Part shown: positions 1-6,576 of the stretch, in pieces
Position numbering within the stretch: position 1 is the stretch's first letter
How the letters are laid out: the number at the start of each line of letters is the position of its first letter
DNA from: a virus
Length of the DNA: 20,495 bases
Reading direction: 5' to 3' (one strand)
Virus record (IMG/VR): IMGVR_UViG_3300020446_000102
Location: 1 to 20,495 of that record
Position numbers and translations under genes: made by a program
Notes under the pieces: generated by a model
Databases searched by the model: none
What the model was told of the DNA's origin: nothing
The model's input: the letters and a program-made list of their open reading frames with translations, nothing else

Positions 1-2
1 AG

Positions 3-302
3 TTTGCAGCACCAAGTCCTTTACTTGACGATGATGATGCGATGGAATCACTCTGGAAAAAACAGTTTTCTCTTGCAGAGATTGTTGCACCAGACCAGTT
101 CAAGACATATGAAGAGTTAAAGACTCGTCTAGATTATGTACTTGGAAACAAGAAGTCCGCTGCACCACAGTTTGAAGAAGAAGATACTGATCGTGGAGAA
201 GCAGAAGAGTTAGTAACTGCTGCTGTTTCAAAACCAACTCCTGCAGTCGCAGAAGAGGAGGACGATGCACTATCGTACTTTGCGAAACTCGCAGAAGAAT
301 AA
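3..302 (+). CDS. gp32: gp32 single-stranded DNA-binding protein, C-terminal end (5' truncated)
   Basis: The reading frame is open from the first bases of the window, so the start lies upstream; the ATG at 42 is internal. The visible ~99 residues include F-x-L-x-x-IVAPDQFKTYEELKTRLDYVLGNK, which matches the end of the T4 gp32 core (F-D-L-T-E-F-V-D-x-S-K-F-K-S-F-G-E-L-E-x-K-F-D-x-V-M-G). A strongly acidic tail follows, rich in Glu/Asp and ending DDALSYFAKLAEE. In T4 the gp32 core binds ssDNA cooperatively, and the acidic tail recruits other replication and recombination proteins. The gene is convergent with gp53 and ends just before a strong hairpin terminator. The family call rests on the C-terminal match only, because the OB-fold and zinc-binding region are outside the window. 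Confidence 0.82.
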   Translation, partial: FAAPSPLLDDDDAMESLWKKQFSLAEIVAPDQFKTYEELKTRLDYVLGNKKSAAPQFEEEDTDRGEAEELVTAAVSKPTPAVAEEEDDALSYFAKLAEE

Positions 303-308
303 TTACAC

Positions 309-333
309 GGGGGTCAAACGACCCCCTTTTTTT
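309..333 (+). terminator. Rho-independent terminator after gp32
   Basis: A perfect 7-bp GC-rich stem (GGGGGTC at 309-315, GACCCCC at 320-326) closes a 4-nt AAAC loop and is followed by seven T (327-333). It begins 7 nt after the gp32 stop. The T tract is on the + strand side only. Leftward transcripts from the gp53 operon would form the same stem but meet only a short mixed A/T run, so termination should be weaker in that direction. The T tract overlaps the end of gp53. Confidence 0.92.
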
Positions 334-1060
334 ATGGATTGACTACATCAGTATTTTCTGTTCCAATCAAACTATTTGTGATGTAATTTGAACTCTTATC
401 GTATCTCACAATATCTCTAAAATCATTAATGAATAATTGTACAAAACTACGGTCTAAAACATCTATATCTCTCTTCTTTTCATTTTCCTCAATCTCAAAA
501 TCGTAGTTTGTAACAGGATATGCAATATTATCAGTTAATACTGTAAATTCATCTTTATCATCTAGTTGACGATTTCCTGTTAAGGATTTTAATGTGTATC
601 TTATAGATGAGGGAAATTTGTTTGATGTACCATTTATTTTAAAGTGACTATCAACAATTAATTCTGGTGGTAATATTTGTCTATTTTGATCATCAGTAAT
701 TTCAAGCGTCTTATAATATTTTATTTCATTCATAGCAGTTTCACTTCCATATTTTTCAAGTGCATAATCATAAACTTTATAATCTTGAAGTGGCCACTCA
801 TGAGTTATATTTGTAATACCAGCGACTAATATTACAATATAATCTAAAGTTGGATCTCCGTATAAATCCTCTGCAACGATATCAGGTCGGTCTCCGTCAC
901 CAATCGTAAATTTATTTAATAGTGAAACATTATCCTTCAAATAATCAAATAATTTTGTTCTACGAAATATATTTTTAATGATTAAATAATCTCTTGAAGA
1001 ATTTTTATGTGGAAGTGGTGACTGATATGCTAAATCAGGTAACTCTCTAAAATATCCCAT
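332..1060 (-). CDS. gp53: Baseplate wedge protein gp53
   Basis: This 242-residue protein (T4 gp53 is about 196) resembles the T4 gp53 family. It has an N-terminal YFRELPDLAYQSP segment, then I-F-R-R near residues 31-34, and the hallmark R-P-D-x-V-A-x-x-L-Y-G-D-P-T-L-x-Y at 58-74, where T4 has R-P-E-E-L-A-N-A-I-Y-G-N-P-Q-L-Y. A W-P motif (89-90) and a charged C-terminal half follow. In T4, gp53 joins the inner wedge to the hub and to neighbouring wedges and is the last wedge protein added. Its start overlaps the gp48 stop by one base (TAATG), which suggests translational coupling. It is the last gene of the leftward operon and ends at the shared hairpin with gp32. Confidence 0.88.
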   Translation of the reverse strand: MGYFRELPDLAYQSPLPHKNSSRDYLIIKNIFRRTKLFDYLKDNVSLLNKFTIGDGDRPDIVAEDLYGDPTLDYIVILVAGITNITHEWPLQDYKVYDYALEKYGSETAMNEIKYYKTLEITDDQNRQILPPELIVDSHFKINGTSNKFPSSIRYTLKSLTGNRQLDDKDEFTVLTDNIAYPVTNYDFEIEENEKKRDIDVLDRSFVQLFINDFRDIVRYDKSSNYITNSLIGTENTDVVNP

Positions 1061-2298
1061 TAGTATCCTACCCCCTTATTTTCACTCATGGTAAACTCAT
1101 CATAATCTTCAGAGTAAATTGGATTAAGTTCTTTAAAAGTCATATTCATTCTTATACTAACTGGTGTACCATCAGCATAACTGGCATATGTTCCAGTATT
1201 AGTGTAATTAACATTCAATCCAGTCAAAGCACACATTTTAAAACTATTTAAGAATGGATGATCTTGACCATTATGCAAATAACGAAGTGAAAATACATCA
1301 GGTGACTTAAGAAAAACACCAGATGCTGAACCACCTGCCATTGTCCCTGCTTTGGCTGCCATAGACATTTTCAATTGACGTATAATTCTTTTTACCGCTA
1401 TCATTTCATCATAATATCTTGGAGTAAATGTAACACTAAATGGAAAAGTTCTAAGATTTACACCTCCGAATAATAATTCTAAATTAGAGTTTAAAACTTG
1501 ACCTGTTGACCTCGCAATCAATTGTGATACATTAACGTTAGCACCAAGTGCGTTAACTGCTTGACCACTTATTGCATTTCTTATGGCATTTTGGGTGTCC
1601 GTATTTACACCCTCTAATTCTATTCCTTGCTGTATAAAATCTAATCCTTGTTGAAATGTTCCTGCAGCATCTTTTTGAAGTTCACTTGCAGCTGCTACAC
1701 CAGCGAGTTGGAATATATTCATTTCATTATCACCCCATGATACAACATTTGAATCATTTATTTCTTGAGGAATAGGTAGTTCAATCGCATAGAGAAGTTT
1801 TTGGTTACGACTCATTCTTGAATTTGCGTCTGTTACTTTTAAACCAAAGTTTTCGTATCCTGTTTGTACTTTATCCCCAAATTTTACTGTTTTACCTCTG
1901 TATATCCCACCATTTGGATCAGTTACTACACCATATTTTTTTGATGCAGTTAAAGTCATCCCTTGCCCACCTTTTGGTGGTAAATATTCTATGCATCTTA
2001 TTAGAAAAGTATCACCAGTTTTTTCACCTGGTCCTCTGGCAAGAGGATAACCTAGTTTCTTATGAAGTTTATTTCTTCTGGGGGTTTTTCGACCTGATTT
2101 AGTGTTTGTACTACCAGATGAATTTTTATTATTTCCTACAAACTTATCTGGATTATTATTACTATTTAAATTAGTGCTTGTATCTTCAGAAAACGTTCCT
2201 ACGCTGCTATTGTTAACATTTTTATTTTTGCTAATATTATTTCTTCCTCTATTTCTAACACCACTACCTGGTCTGTTTTTACTATATTTGTTTGGCAT
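1060..2298 (-). CDS. gp48: Baseplate tail-tube cap protein gp48
   Basis: This is a 412-residue protein (T4 gp48 is about 364). Residues 1-80 are basic and rich in Asn, Ser, Lys and Arg, and probably disordered. A core follows from about residue 81 (KLGYPLARGPGEKTGDTF). The C-terminal half has the tube-like domain used for the call: T-F-P-F-S-V-T-F-T-P-R around 284-294, an Arg/Lys-rich helix at 303-316, HPFLNSFKMCALTGLNVNY near 347-365, and R-M-N-M-T-F-K-E-L-N-P-I-Y at 383-395. In T4, gp48 sits on the hub and, with gp54, nucleates the tail tube. A late-type box lies 22 nt upstream of the start, inside the end of the preceding gene. gp53 follows with a 1-base overlap. gp54 is an alternative related family, but the + strand gene at 3179 fits that role better. 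Confidence 0.82.
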   Translation of the reverse strand: MPNKYSKNRPGSGVRNRGRNNISKNKNVNNSSVGTFSEDTSTNLNSNNNPDKFVGNNKNSSGSTNTKSGRKTPRRNKLHKKLGYPLARGPGEKTGDTFLIRCIEYLPPKGGQGMTLTASKKYGVVTDPNGGIYRGKTVKFGDKVQTGYENFGLKVTDANSRMSRNQKLLYAIELPIPQEINDSNVVSWGDNEMNIFQLAGVAAASELQKDAAGTFQQGLDFIQQGIELEGVNTDTQNAIRNAISGQAVNALGANVNVSQLIARSTGQVLNSNLELLFGGVNLRTFPFSVTFTPRYYDEMIAVKRIIRQLKMSMAAKAGTMAGGSASGVFLKSPDVFSLRYLHNGQDHPFLNSFKMCALTGLNVNYTNTGTYASYADGTPVSIRMNMTFKELNPIYSEDYDEFTMSENKGVGY

Positions 2299-2315
2299 CG
2301 ACCTTTTTTACTGTA

Positions 2316-2711
2316 TCAACTATTTAGACGTATTCTTGCAAAAGGAATCGTTCTGAGTGATCTTAACTCTAATGCAGTAACTTTATATAATCCACCGACC
2401 ACTTCTGGAAAGGTATAATTCCTAACTTCTCCCCAGTGATAATTCAATCCACGAAAACCCCAATCAAACACATCAAATACTGCGACTAAGGGATGAACAT
2501 CATATGGTATGTTTGGAGTTTTAGGATTATATACAAATACATAATAATTTCCTGATTCTGGAACATTACTACCCTCTGTTAATACCTCTAATATTTCTTG
2601 TGCTAAATCATCTGGGTCTTCATTTCCAACTAACCCCTGTAGTACAGGAGAAATTCTATTTTGCTCTGCCAGTTTTCTTTTTTGACTCTGTAGGAATGTT
2701 TCTCTTGCCAT
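2316..2711 (-). CDS. Conserved phage protein of unknown function (131 aa)
   Basis: I do not recognise a named family with certainty. The N-terminus (1-22) is charged and probably helical, and residues 31-47 form an acidic stretch. The middle has a striking aromatic core: Y-Y-V-F-V-Y-N-P-K-T-P at 56-66, then Y-D-V-H-P-L-V-A-V-F-D at 70-80 and W-G-F-R-G-L-N-Y-H-W at 84-93. This has the look of small conserved proteins of T4-like marine phages in which D-x-x-P-L-V precedes G-F-x-G-L-N-x-H. It lies between gp4 and gp48 with a 1-nt gap after gp4, so it probably belongs to virion assembly. That role is inferred from position only. There are no membrane segments or signal peptide. Confidence 0.8.
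   Translation of the reverse strand: MARETFLQSQKRKLAEQNRISPVLQGLVGNEDPDDLAQEILEVLTEGSNVPESGNYYVFVYNPKTPNIPYDVHPLVAVFDVFDWGFRGLNYHWGEVRNYTFPEVVGGLYKVTALELRSLRTIPFARIRLNS
2321..2328 (-). promoter_or_regulatory. T4-late-like promoter box for gp48
   Basis: On the minus strand the sequence reads TCTAAATA, followed by G. This differs at one position from the T4 late box TATAAATA and is identical to the two boxes in the gp4/gp54 gap. It ends 22 nt upstream of the gp48 ATG and lies within the last codons of the 131-residue gene, so gp48 and gp53 may be transcribed separately from gp4. No host-type -35 element is visible at the usual spacing, as expected for T4 late promoters. Confidence 0.6.
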
Positions 2712-2712
2712 T

Positions 2713-3147
2713 TTAAATATCTAACTCGGTTTCTGTGATAACTTTAAATTCCCATCTACGATCAGCACAATATTCTCTAGCTGCTCTCCACTTTGCTTGA
2801 TTTCTTGCATATTCAAATGCTTCGCGAATGTAACCTTTTGTTTGTCTTTTTGGTTTTGCTGGAGGTTTTGTTTGTTTCTTAGGTTTTACTTCAATTAAAT
2901 ATCTTTTTATACGACCAGTATTTTCTTGAACTTTAATATAAAAATCAGGAAAATATCTATGTATTCTATTATCATGTGGGGAGATATATGGTAATGCGAT
3001 CTCTTCACTACCCCACTCAAGAATTTTATTATTTTTATCACAGTATACCATAAACTTTCTTTCCCAAAGTGACCTGTAAATAATATTGGTAGGGTCTCCC
3101 TTATACTTTCGAGGATATGATGGATAGTATTTTCCTTTATAAGCCAT
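2713..3147 (-). CDS. gp4: Head completion protein gp4 (gp4/gp50 family, PD-(D/E)XK-like)
   Basis: This 144-residue protein (T4 gp4 is about 150) strongly resembles T4 gp4: KGKYYPSYPRKYKGDPTNII at residues 4-23, then Y-R-S-L-W-E-R-K-F-M-V-Y-C-D at 24-37 and E-W-G-S-E-E-I at 44-50. A nuclease-fold signature is complete: E29 in W-E-R, P67-D68 in F-P-D-F-Y, and E86-V-K88, which together make a PD-(D/E)XK pattern. A basic Lys/Pro-rich loop follows at 88-104. In T4, gp4 is needed to finish DNA-filled heads so that tails can attach. It is the first gene of the leftward operon. Its ATG abuts the inverted-repeat promoter region, and no clear Shine-Dalgarno sequence is seen. Confidence 0.92.
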   Translation of the reverse strand: MAYKGKYYPSYPRKYKGDPTNIIYRSLWERKFMVYCDKNNKILEWGSEEIALPYISPHDNRIHRYFPDFYIKVQENTGRIKRYLIEVKPKKQTKPPAKPKRQTKGYIREAFEYARNQAKWRAAREYCADRRWEFKVITETELDI

Positions 3148-3154
3148 CTAAATA
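3147..3154 (+). promoter_or_regulatory. T4-late-like promoter box for gp54
   Basis: The + strand reads TCTAAATA, followed by G, ending 24 nt before the gp54 GTG. It overlaps the first base of the gp4 start codon on the other strand. The predicted transcript start is near 3161, giving a leader of about 18 nt. The identical octamer at the same distance upstream of gp48 and gp4 supports the call. Confidence 0.6.
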
Positions 3155-3170
3155 GGTATGATATAGTAAG

Positions 3171-3178
3171 TATTTAGA
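3171..3178 (-). promoter_or_regulatory. T4-late-like promoter box for gp4
   Basis: The minus strand reads TCTAAATA, ending 23 nt before the gp4 ATG. By the T4 late-promoter rule the transcript would start about 6-7 nt beyond the box, near 3164, leaving a leader of about 17 nt. The box is the exact mirror of the + strand box at 3147-3154. Confidence 0.6.
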
Positions 3179-4024
3179 GTGCCAGCACCAAGACCAAGAA
3201 GAATATCAGATATAATGCCAAAGTTACAGAATGTTTCTTTGACAACAAATTATTTTGTAAAATTTTCATTACCACCAACTGGTTTAAGATCTCATTTAAG
3301 GAGAAAAGGTATAAATGATAGATTTATATCTGACGATGTAGGATTACTATGTAGTGGTGCAGTATTACCAGGTAGTGCGTTAGCATCACAAAATATAACA
3401 GGTGATTACCAAGGTATGGTTGAAAGATTTGCCCATACTCGCAATTTTACTCAAGTACAATTTGAATTTTACGTTGATAATGAATATAAATCTTTAAAAT
3501 TTATAGAGCACTGGATGGAATACGTAACGGGTGCTAATCAAGTTGATCCTGGTAATGATACATATTATTTCCAACTTAACTACCCAAGTGATTATAAATC
3601 AAATGATACAAGGATAGTGAAATTTGAAAGAGATCATTTTAGATTTTTAGAATATCGTTTTATTGGGTTATTCCCCCTATCACTTAATTCTACCAGAGTT
3701 CAATATGGAAATTCTCAAATTTTGAAAGCAACTGCTTCGTTTAGTTTTGATCGATATATATCTGGTGAATCATCATCCTTACTCAGAGATCTTAGAAGAG
3801 CATATAATGATTTAGGTTTTGGTCGTGGAAATGTAGTTAAGGATGGGTTATCATTAAAAGATGATGAATTGAATGAAATTGCAGAGCGTACAACATTAAG
3901 ATATTTGAATAATGCTGATAATATAAGGAAGGGAAGTTATACTTCATTAAGTCAAAATGGGAGTTCTTCCTATCAATCAAACGTGACTTTACTAGGTACT
4001 TCATCACCAGGAATAAATCCGTAA
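3179..4024 (+). CDS. gp54: Baseplate tail-tube initiator gp54
   Basis: This 281-residue protein (T4 gp54 is about 320) has a tail-tube-like fold. A short basic N-terminus leads to T-N-Y-F-V-K-F-S-L-P-P at 23-33 (a strand like the start of gp19 and gp54), then S-G-A-V-L-P-G-S-A-L at 59-68, where T4 gp54 has Y-S-V-K-M-P-E-N-R-L. Strand segments F-T-Q-V-Q-F-E-F-Y-V-D at 90-100 and a helix with W112-M-E-Y-V follow, as in T4 W-V-N-S-V. In T4, gp54 binds gp48 and starts tube polymerisation. The start chosen is GTG at 3179; the next in-frame ATG at 3215 would remove the conserved-looking basic N-terminus. No good Shine-Dalgarno sequence precedes either. gp19-like paralogy is the main alternative. 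Confidence 0.75.
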   Translation: MPAPRPRRISDIMPKLQNVSLTTNYFVKFSLPPTGLRSHLRRKGINDRFISDDVGLLCSGAVLPGSALASQNITGDYQGMVERFAHTRNFTQVQFEFYVDNEYKSLKFIEHWMEYVTGANQVDPGNDTYYFQLNYPSDYKSNDTRIVKFERDHFRFLEYRFIGLFPLSLNSTRVQYGNSQILKATASFSFDRYISGESSSLLRDLRRAYNDLGFGRGNVVKDGLSLKDDELNEIAERTTLRYLNNADNIRKGSYTSLSQNGSSSYQSNVTLLGTSSPGINP

Positions 4025-4042
4025 TCTAAGTTTAGAAAAACG

Positions 4043-4051
4043 CTATAAATA
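4043..4051 (+). promoter_or_regulatory. T4 late promoter upstream of gp26
   Basis: The sequence is CTATAAATA, which contains the exact T4 late consensus TATAAATA. It lies in the 52-nt gap after gp54 and ends 25 nt before the gp26 ATG. It probably drives the long rightward run from gp26 to the spike genes, which are joined by overlaps with no further strong box between them. Confidence 0.75.
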
Positions 4052-4076
4052 ATCACACTGAAGTGCTTAGAATATT

Positions 4077-4796
4077 ATGCCTTTACCACAAATTGCAACA
4101 CCGACATATGAGTTGGTGTTACCTTCGTCAAATCGAAAAATAAAATTTAGACCCTTTTTAGTTAAAGAAGAAAAGATTCTCATCATAGCGATGGAGTCGC
4201 AGGATACAAAACAGATTGCTAATGCTGTCAAAAATGTTATCTCACACTGTATTTTAACAAAAGGAATAAAAGTTGAAAAACTCTCAACATTTGATATTGA
4301 ATACTTATTTTTAAATATTCGTGGAAAATCAGTTGGAGAGGATATAGAAGTGATGGTCACTTGTCCAGATGACGGAAAAACACAAGTTCCAACTTTAATT
4401 AATATTGATTCGATTAAGATTCAAACAAGTGATGAGCATCAAAAGGACATCAAACTTGATGATACTTACACTTTAAGAATGAAATATCCATCTTTAAATG
4501 AGTTTATAAAAAATAACTTTGCAACCGCAGGTGAAATGAACGTTGATGATACATTTGATTTAATTGCATCATGTATAGATCAAGTTTTTTCCGACGAGGA
4601 AAATTGGTCAGGTGCTGATTGCACTAAAAAAGAATTAAAAGATTTCTTAGATCAATTAGAATCAAAACAATTTAAGATGATTGAGAAATTTTTTGAAACT
4701 ATGCCAAAATTATCACACACAGTAAAAGTAACAAATCCAAATACAAAAAAAGAGTGTGAAATTGTAGTTGAGGGACTGCAAAGTTTTTTCGGTTAA
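4077..4796 (+). CDS. gp26: Baseplate hub/assembly protein gp26 (zero-frame product)
   Basis: This 239-residue protein (T4 gp26 is about 208) matches the T4 baseplate protein family: a TYELVLPSSNRKIKFRPF strand region at 10-27, then L-V-K-E-E-K-I-L-I-I-A-M-E-S at 28-41, and I-S-H-C near 55-58. A C-P-D-D-G turn at 96-100 and an Asp/Lys-rich C-terminal half with predicted helices follow. In T4, gp26 is required for hub assembly. Its last codons contain a T TTT TTC slippery heptamer (4784-4790), one codon before the stop, so part of the translation product is predicted to continue in the -1 frame into the next ORF. A late promoter lies just upstream. The family call is firm; a chaperone role is inferred from the frameshift architecture. 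Confidence 0.85.
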   Translation: MPLPQIATPTYELVLPSSNRKIKFRPFLVKEEKILIIAMESQDTKQIANAVKNVISHCILTKGIKVEKLSTFDIEYLFLNIRGKSVGEDIEVMVTCPDDGKTQVPTLINIDSIKIQTSDEHQKDIKLDDTYTLRMKYPSLNEFIKNNFATAGEMNVDDTFDLIASCIDQVFSDEENWSGADCTKKELKDFLDQLESKQFKMIEKFFETMPKLSHTVKVTNPNTKKECEIVVEGLQSFFG

Positions 4797-4826
4797 GTAT
4801 GGCACATGAGGATCTTGCGTCATACT
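4784..4826 (+). promoter_or_regulatory. Predicted programmed -1 ribosomal frameshift signal (slippery heptamer plus stem-loop)
   Basis: In the gp26 frame the codons read AGT TTT TTC GGT TAA, so T_TTT_TTC at 4784-4790 is an exact X_XXY_YYZ heptamer. After a 5-nt spacer (4791-4795), the bases AGTATGGC (4796-4803) pair with GCGTCATACT-side bases 4819-4826 in eight consecutive pairs, one of them a G-U wobble. The stem continues past mismatches at 4804/4818 and 4807/4815. The -1 frame is open from 4772 to the stop at 4979-4981. A slip gives 238 gp26 residues, then Arg-Leu-Ser and the 60-residue ORF, 301 residues in all. The stem also sequesters the AUG at 4799. This is seen directly; function is inferred. 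Confidence 0.72.
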
Positions 4827-4981
4827 ATAAATTGAATTTTGCTTTGATTCAACATCATAAATATAGCTTGACAGAGTTAGAAAATATGATGCCTTGGGAA
4901 AGAGAAATTTATGTTTCACTTCTATCTCAATATGTTGAAGAAGAAAATTTAAAAGCACAACAGCAACAAAATAGTCTATAA
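4799..4981 (+). CDS. Small gp51-position protein, probably made as the -1 frameshift extension of gp26
   Basis: This 60-residue ORF contains L-N-F-A-L-I-Q-H-H-K-Y-S-L-T-E-L-E-N followed by M-P-W-E-R-E-I-Y-V-S-L-L, a pattern typical of short helical tail-assembly proteins, and a Gln-rich end. It starts 2 nt after the gp26 stop in the -1 frame. No Shine-Dalgarno sequence precedes its ATG, and that ATG is inside the predicted frameshift stem. It is therefore better read as the C-terminal domain of a gp26 fusion, as in the lambda G-T and similar tail chaperones, than as a free protein. T4 has gene 51 (hub assembly catalyst) at this position, but I cannot show homology from sequence alone. The stop overlaps the next start (TAATG). 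Confidence 0.7.
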   Translation: MAHEDLASYYKLNFALIQHHKYSLTELENMMPWEREIYVSLLSQYVEEENLKAQQQQNSL

Positions 4982-6576
4982 TGGATGAGGAACAAGGATT
5001 AGCATCGCCACTTGCAGGAGGCATAAGAGCCGTCAGAAGAACGGTATCTTCTAGTGTCTTTAGTGGTCGTCAAGAACCAGTGCAACCTCAAGCAGATCCA
5101 ATAACAACGAATTTACTACAACAAAATACTTTATCACTTAATAATATTTCGGGACAGTTACAAAATATATCATCACAGGTAAGTGGATTAAATAGTTCTT
5201 TACTTGTTATTAAAGATAATCTTACCCTTAGTGATACTTTAGATAGACAAAGAGAGGCAGCAAAACAAAATCGTGAGGCGATATTAGCAGAGCAAGGTTT
5301 AAGAGAAGGAAAAGAAAGTCAAATTGAAAGTCGTATACAACAAGCACTAACGTTTCCCGTCCGTAGAATCGCAGAGAAAACACAATTCGGATTGTCAAGA
5401 TTAACTAATTTCTTCTTAATATTGACAGGTGGATGGTTGACAAATACAGTTGTTAATATGATAAATGCAAATGCTGATGGTAACATTGATTTGTTGAATC
5501 AATTGAAAACAAGATTACAAAGACAATTACTCATAGTTGGTGGAACTATGATTGGATTGAGTTTGGGACTTAAGAGAGTATTGCAGGGAATAGGATTTAT
5601 TGCATCATCAGCATTAAAACTTGCAAGAGGTGGATTAATAAGAAATCCTTTTCTTGCCCTTACAGCGGGTTTAGTAGCAGCAGCAGTAGCATTTCAAGGT
5701 AAACTTCCATCTACGGGAAACACAACACTTGATGTTGCTGGATATGCGACAGCGGGATTAACTTTGCTTGGATTATTTGATTTTTTAAAAAAATCTTTTG
5801 GATCACTAATAAAAAAAATACCAGGTGGAGAGGCAACTGCTAAAAAGGTATCAAACTTTTTTGGTAAAAAAGCAACACAAAAAGCTGCAGAGGAAACTGC
5901 CAAAGCTGTTGGAAAAAAAGGTTTTATGGGATTCTTAAAAGGTGGATTAAAAAGGCTTACAGGCAAACTTGGCGGTCCTTTTGTATCTTTTATTTTACAA
6001 TTAATAAGTGGTGAAAAAATAGATAATGCAATTGCTGGTGCGATTGGATTTGCTGGAGGTGCTGCTATTGGTCAAGCTTTGATACCAATTCCTTTTGTGG
6101 GTGCATTACTTGGTGGTATTCTAGGAGAGGAGGGTATTAAATCAATATACAAAGGAATTAAATTCTTTCTTGGATTTAGAGAAAAAGAGATAGAAGACGT
6201 AGAAACCACAGACCCATTAGCAGAATTGAGTTTAAAAGATGGCATATCTGAGAATGTAAGTGATTTACAATCGTCTAATGTAGCGATGAATACTGGAAGT
6301 GAAGATCTCTTTAGTTTGTCTAATCAAATTGGAGATGTATCTGATAATATAGTTCCTGTAAAGAATGATAACGTTTCAATAGCTGATGCTATATCAAATG
6401 TAGAGGAGGGTACAGCTGAAATTGTAACACTTGCATTAAATAATAATCAACAAACAAAAGGAACCTCTGGTTTCACTGATTCAGGTGGAGAAACGAATCA
6501 ACTACCTAATATTGGTTTCGATAGAAATAATATTCATACGTTATTTGCAACATCACAATATGGAGCTAACGCATGA
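4981..6576 (+). CDS. Hydrophobic virion structural protein, candidate tape measure (531 aa)
   Basis: No T4 family is recognised with certainty. Residues 38-125 are Gln/Ser/Asn-rich and helical, including a likely coiled coil at 85-125. Several apolar segments follow: 142-163 (F-F-L-I-L-T-G-G-W-L), 183-200, 222-238, 252-267 and 350-381 (Gly/Ala/Ile-rich), separated by Lys-rich patches. The C-terminal 130 residues are acidic and polar. Tape-measure proteins have this mix of long helices and transmembrane-like segments, and the gene directly follows the gp26 frameshift unit, the position of a tape measure in many phages. T4 gp29, the known tape measure, is 590 residues. The start overlaps the preceding stop by one base, and its end overlaps the next gene by four (ATGA). 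The function is inferred. Confidence 0.8.
   Translation: MDEEQGLASPLAGGIRAVRRTVSSSVFSGRQEPVQPQADPITTNLLQQNTLSLNNISGQLQNISSQVSGLNSSLLVIKDNLTLSDTLDRQREAAKQNREAILAEQGLREGKESQIESRIQQALTFPVRRIAEKTQFGLSRLTNFFLILTGGWLTNTVVNMINANADGNIDLLNQLKTRLQRQLLIVGGTMIGLSLGLKRVLQGIGFIASSALKLARGGLIRNPFLALTAGLVAAAVAFQGKLPSTGNTTLDVAGYATAGLTLLGLFDFLKKSFGSLIKKIPGGEATAKKVSNFFGKKATQKAAEETAKAVGKKGFMGFLKGGLKRLTGKLGGPFVSFILQLISGEKIDNAIAGAIGFAGGAAIGQALIPIPFVGALLGGILGEEGIKSIYKGIKFFLGFREKEIEDVETTDPLAELSLKDGISENVSDLQSSNVAMNTGSEDLFSLSNQIGDVSDNIVPVKNDNVSIADAISNVEEGTAEIVTLALNNNQQTKGTSGFTDSGGETNQLPNIGFDRNNIHTLFATSQYGANA

Larger units (their letters stand above)
3147..3178. repeat. Inverted repeat of two facing late-promoter boxes
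   Basis: The arms are TCTAAATA (3147-3154) and TATTTAGA (3171-3178), a perfect 8-bp inverted repeat with a 16-nt spacer. It fills the whole intergenic region between gp4 and gp54. Each arm is a late-type box for one strand, and each lies in the leader of the opposite transcript. Confidence 0.8.

Noticed and set aside
1818-2356. Two + strand open frames antisense to gp48
   Set aside because: Their Leu/Phe-rich products are the complement of the Asn/Lys-rich gp48 codons; no ribosome site or family match, and gp48 is convincing.
4868-4890. TTGACA followed by TATGAT inside the 60-residue ORF
   Set aside because: The spacing is only 11 nt, too short for a sigma70 promoter, and it is within coding sequence.
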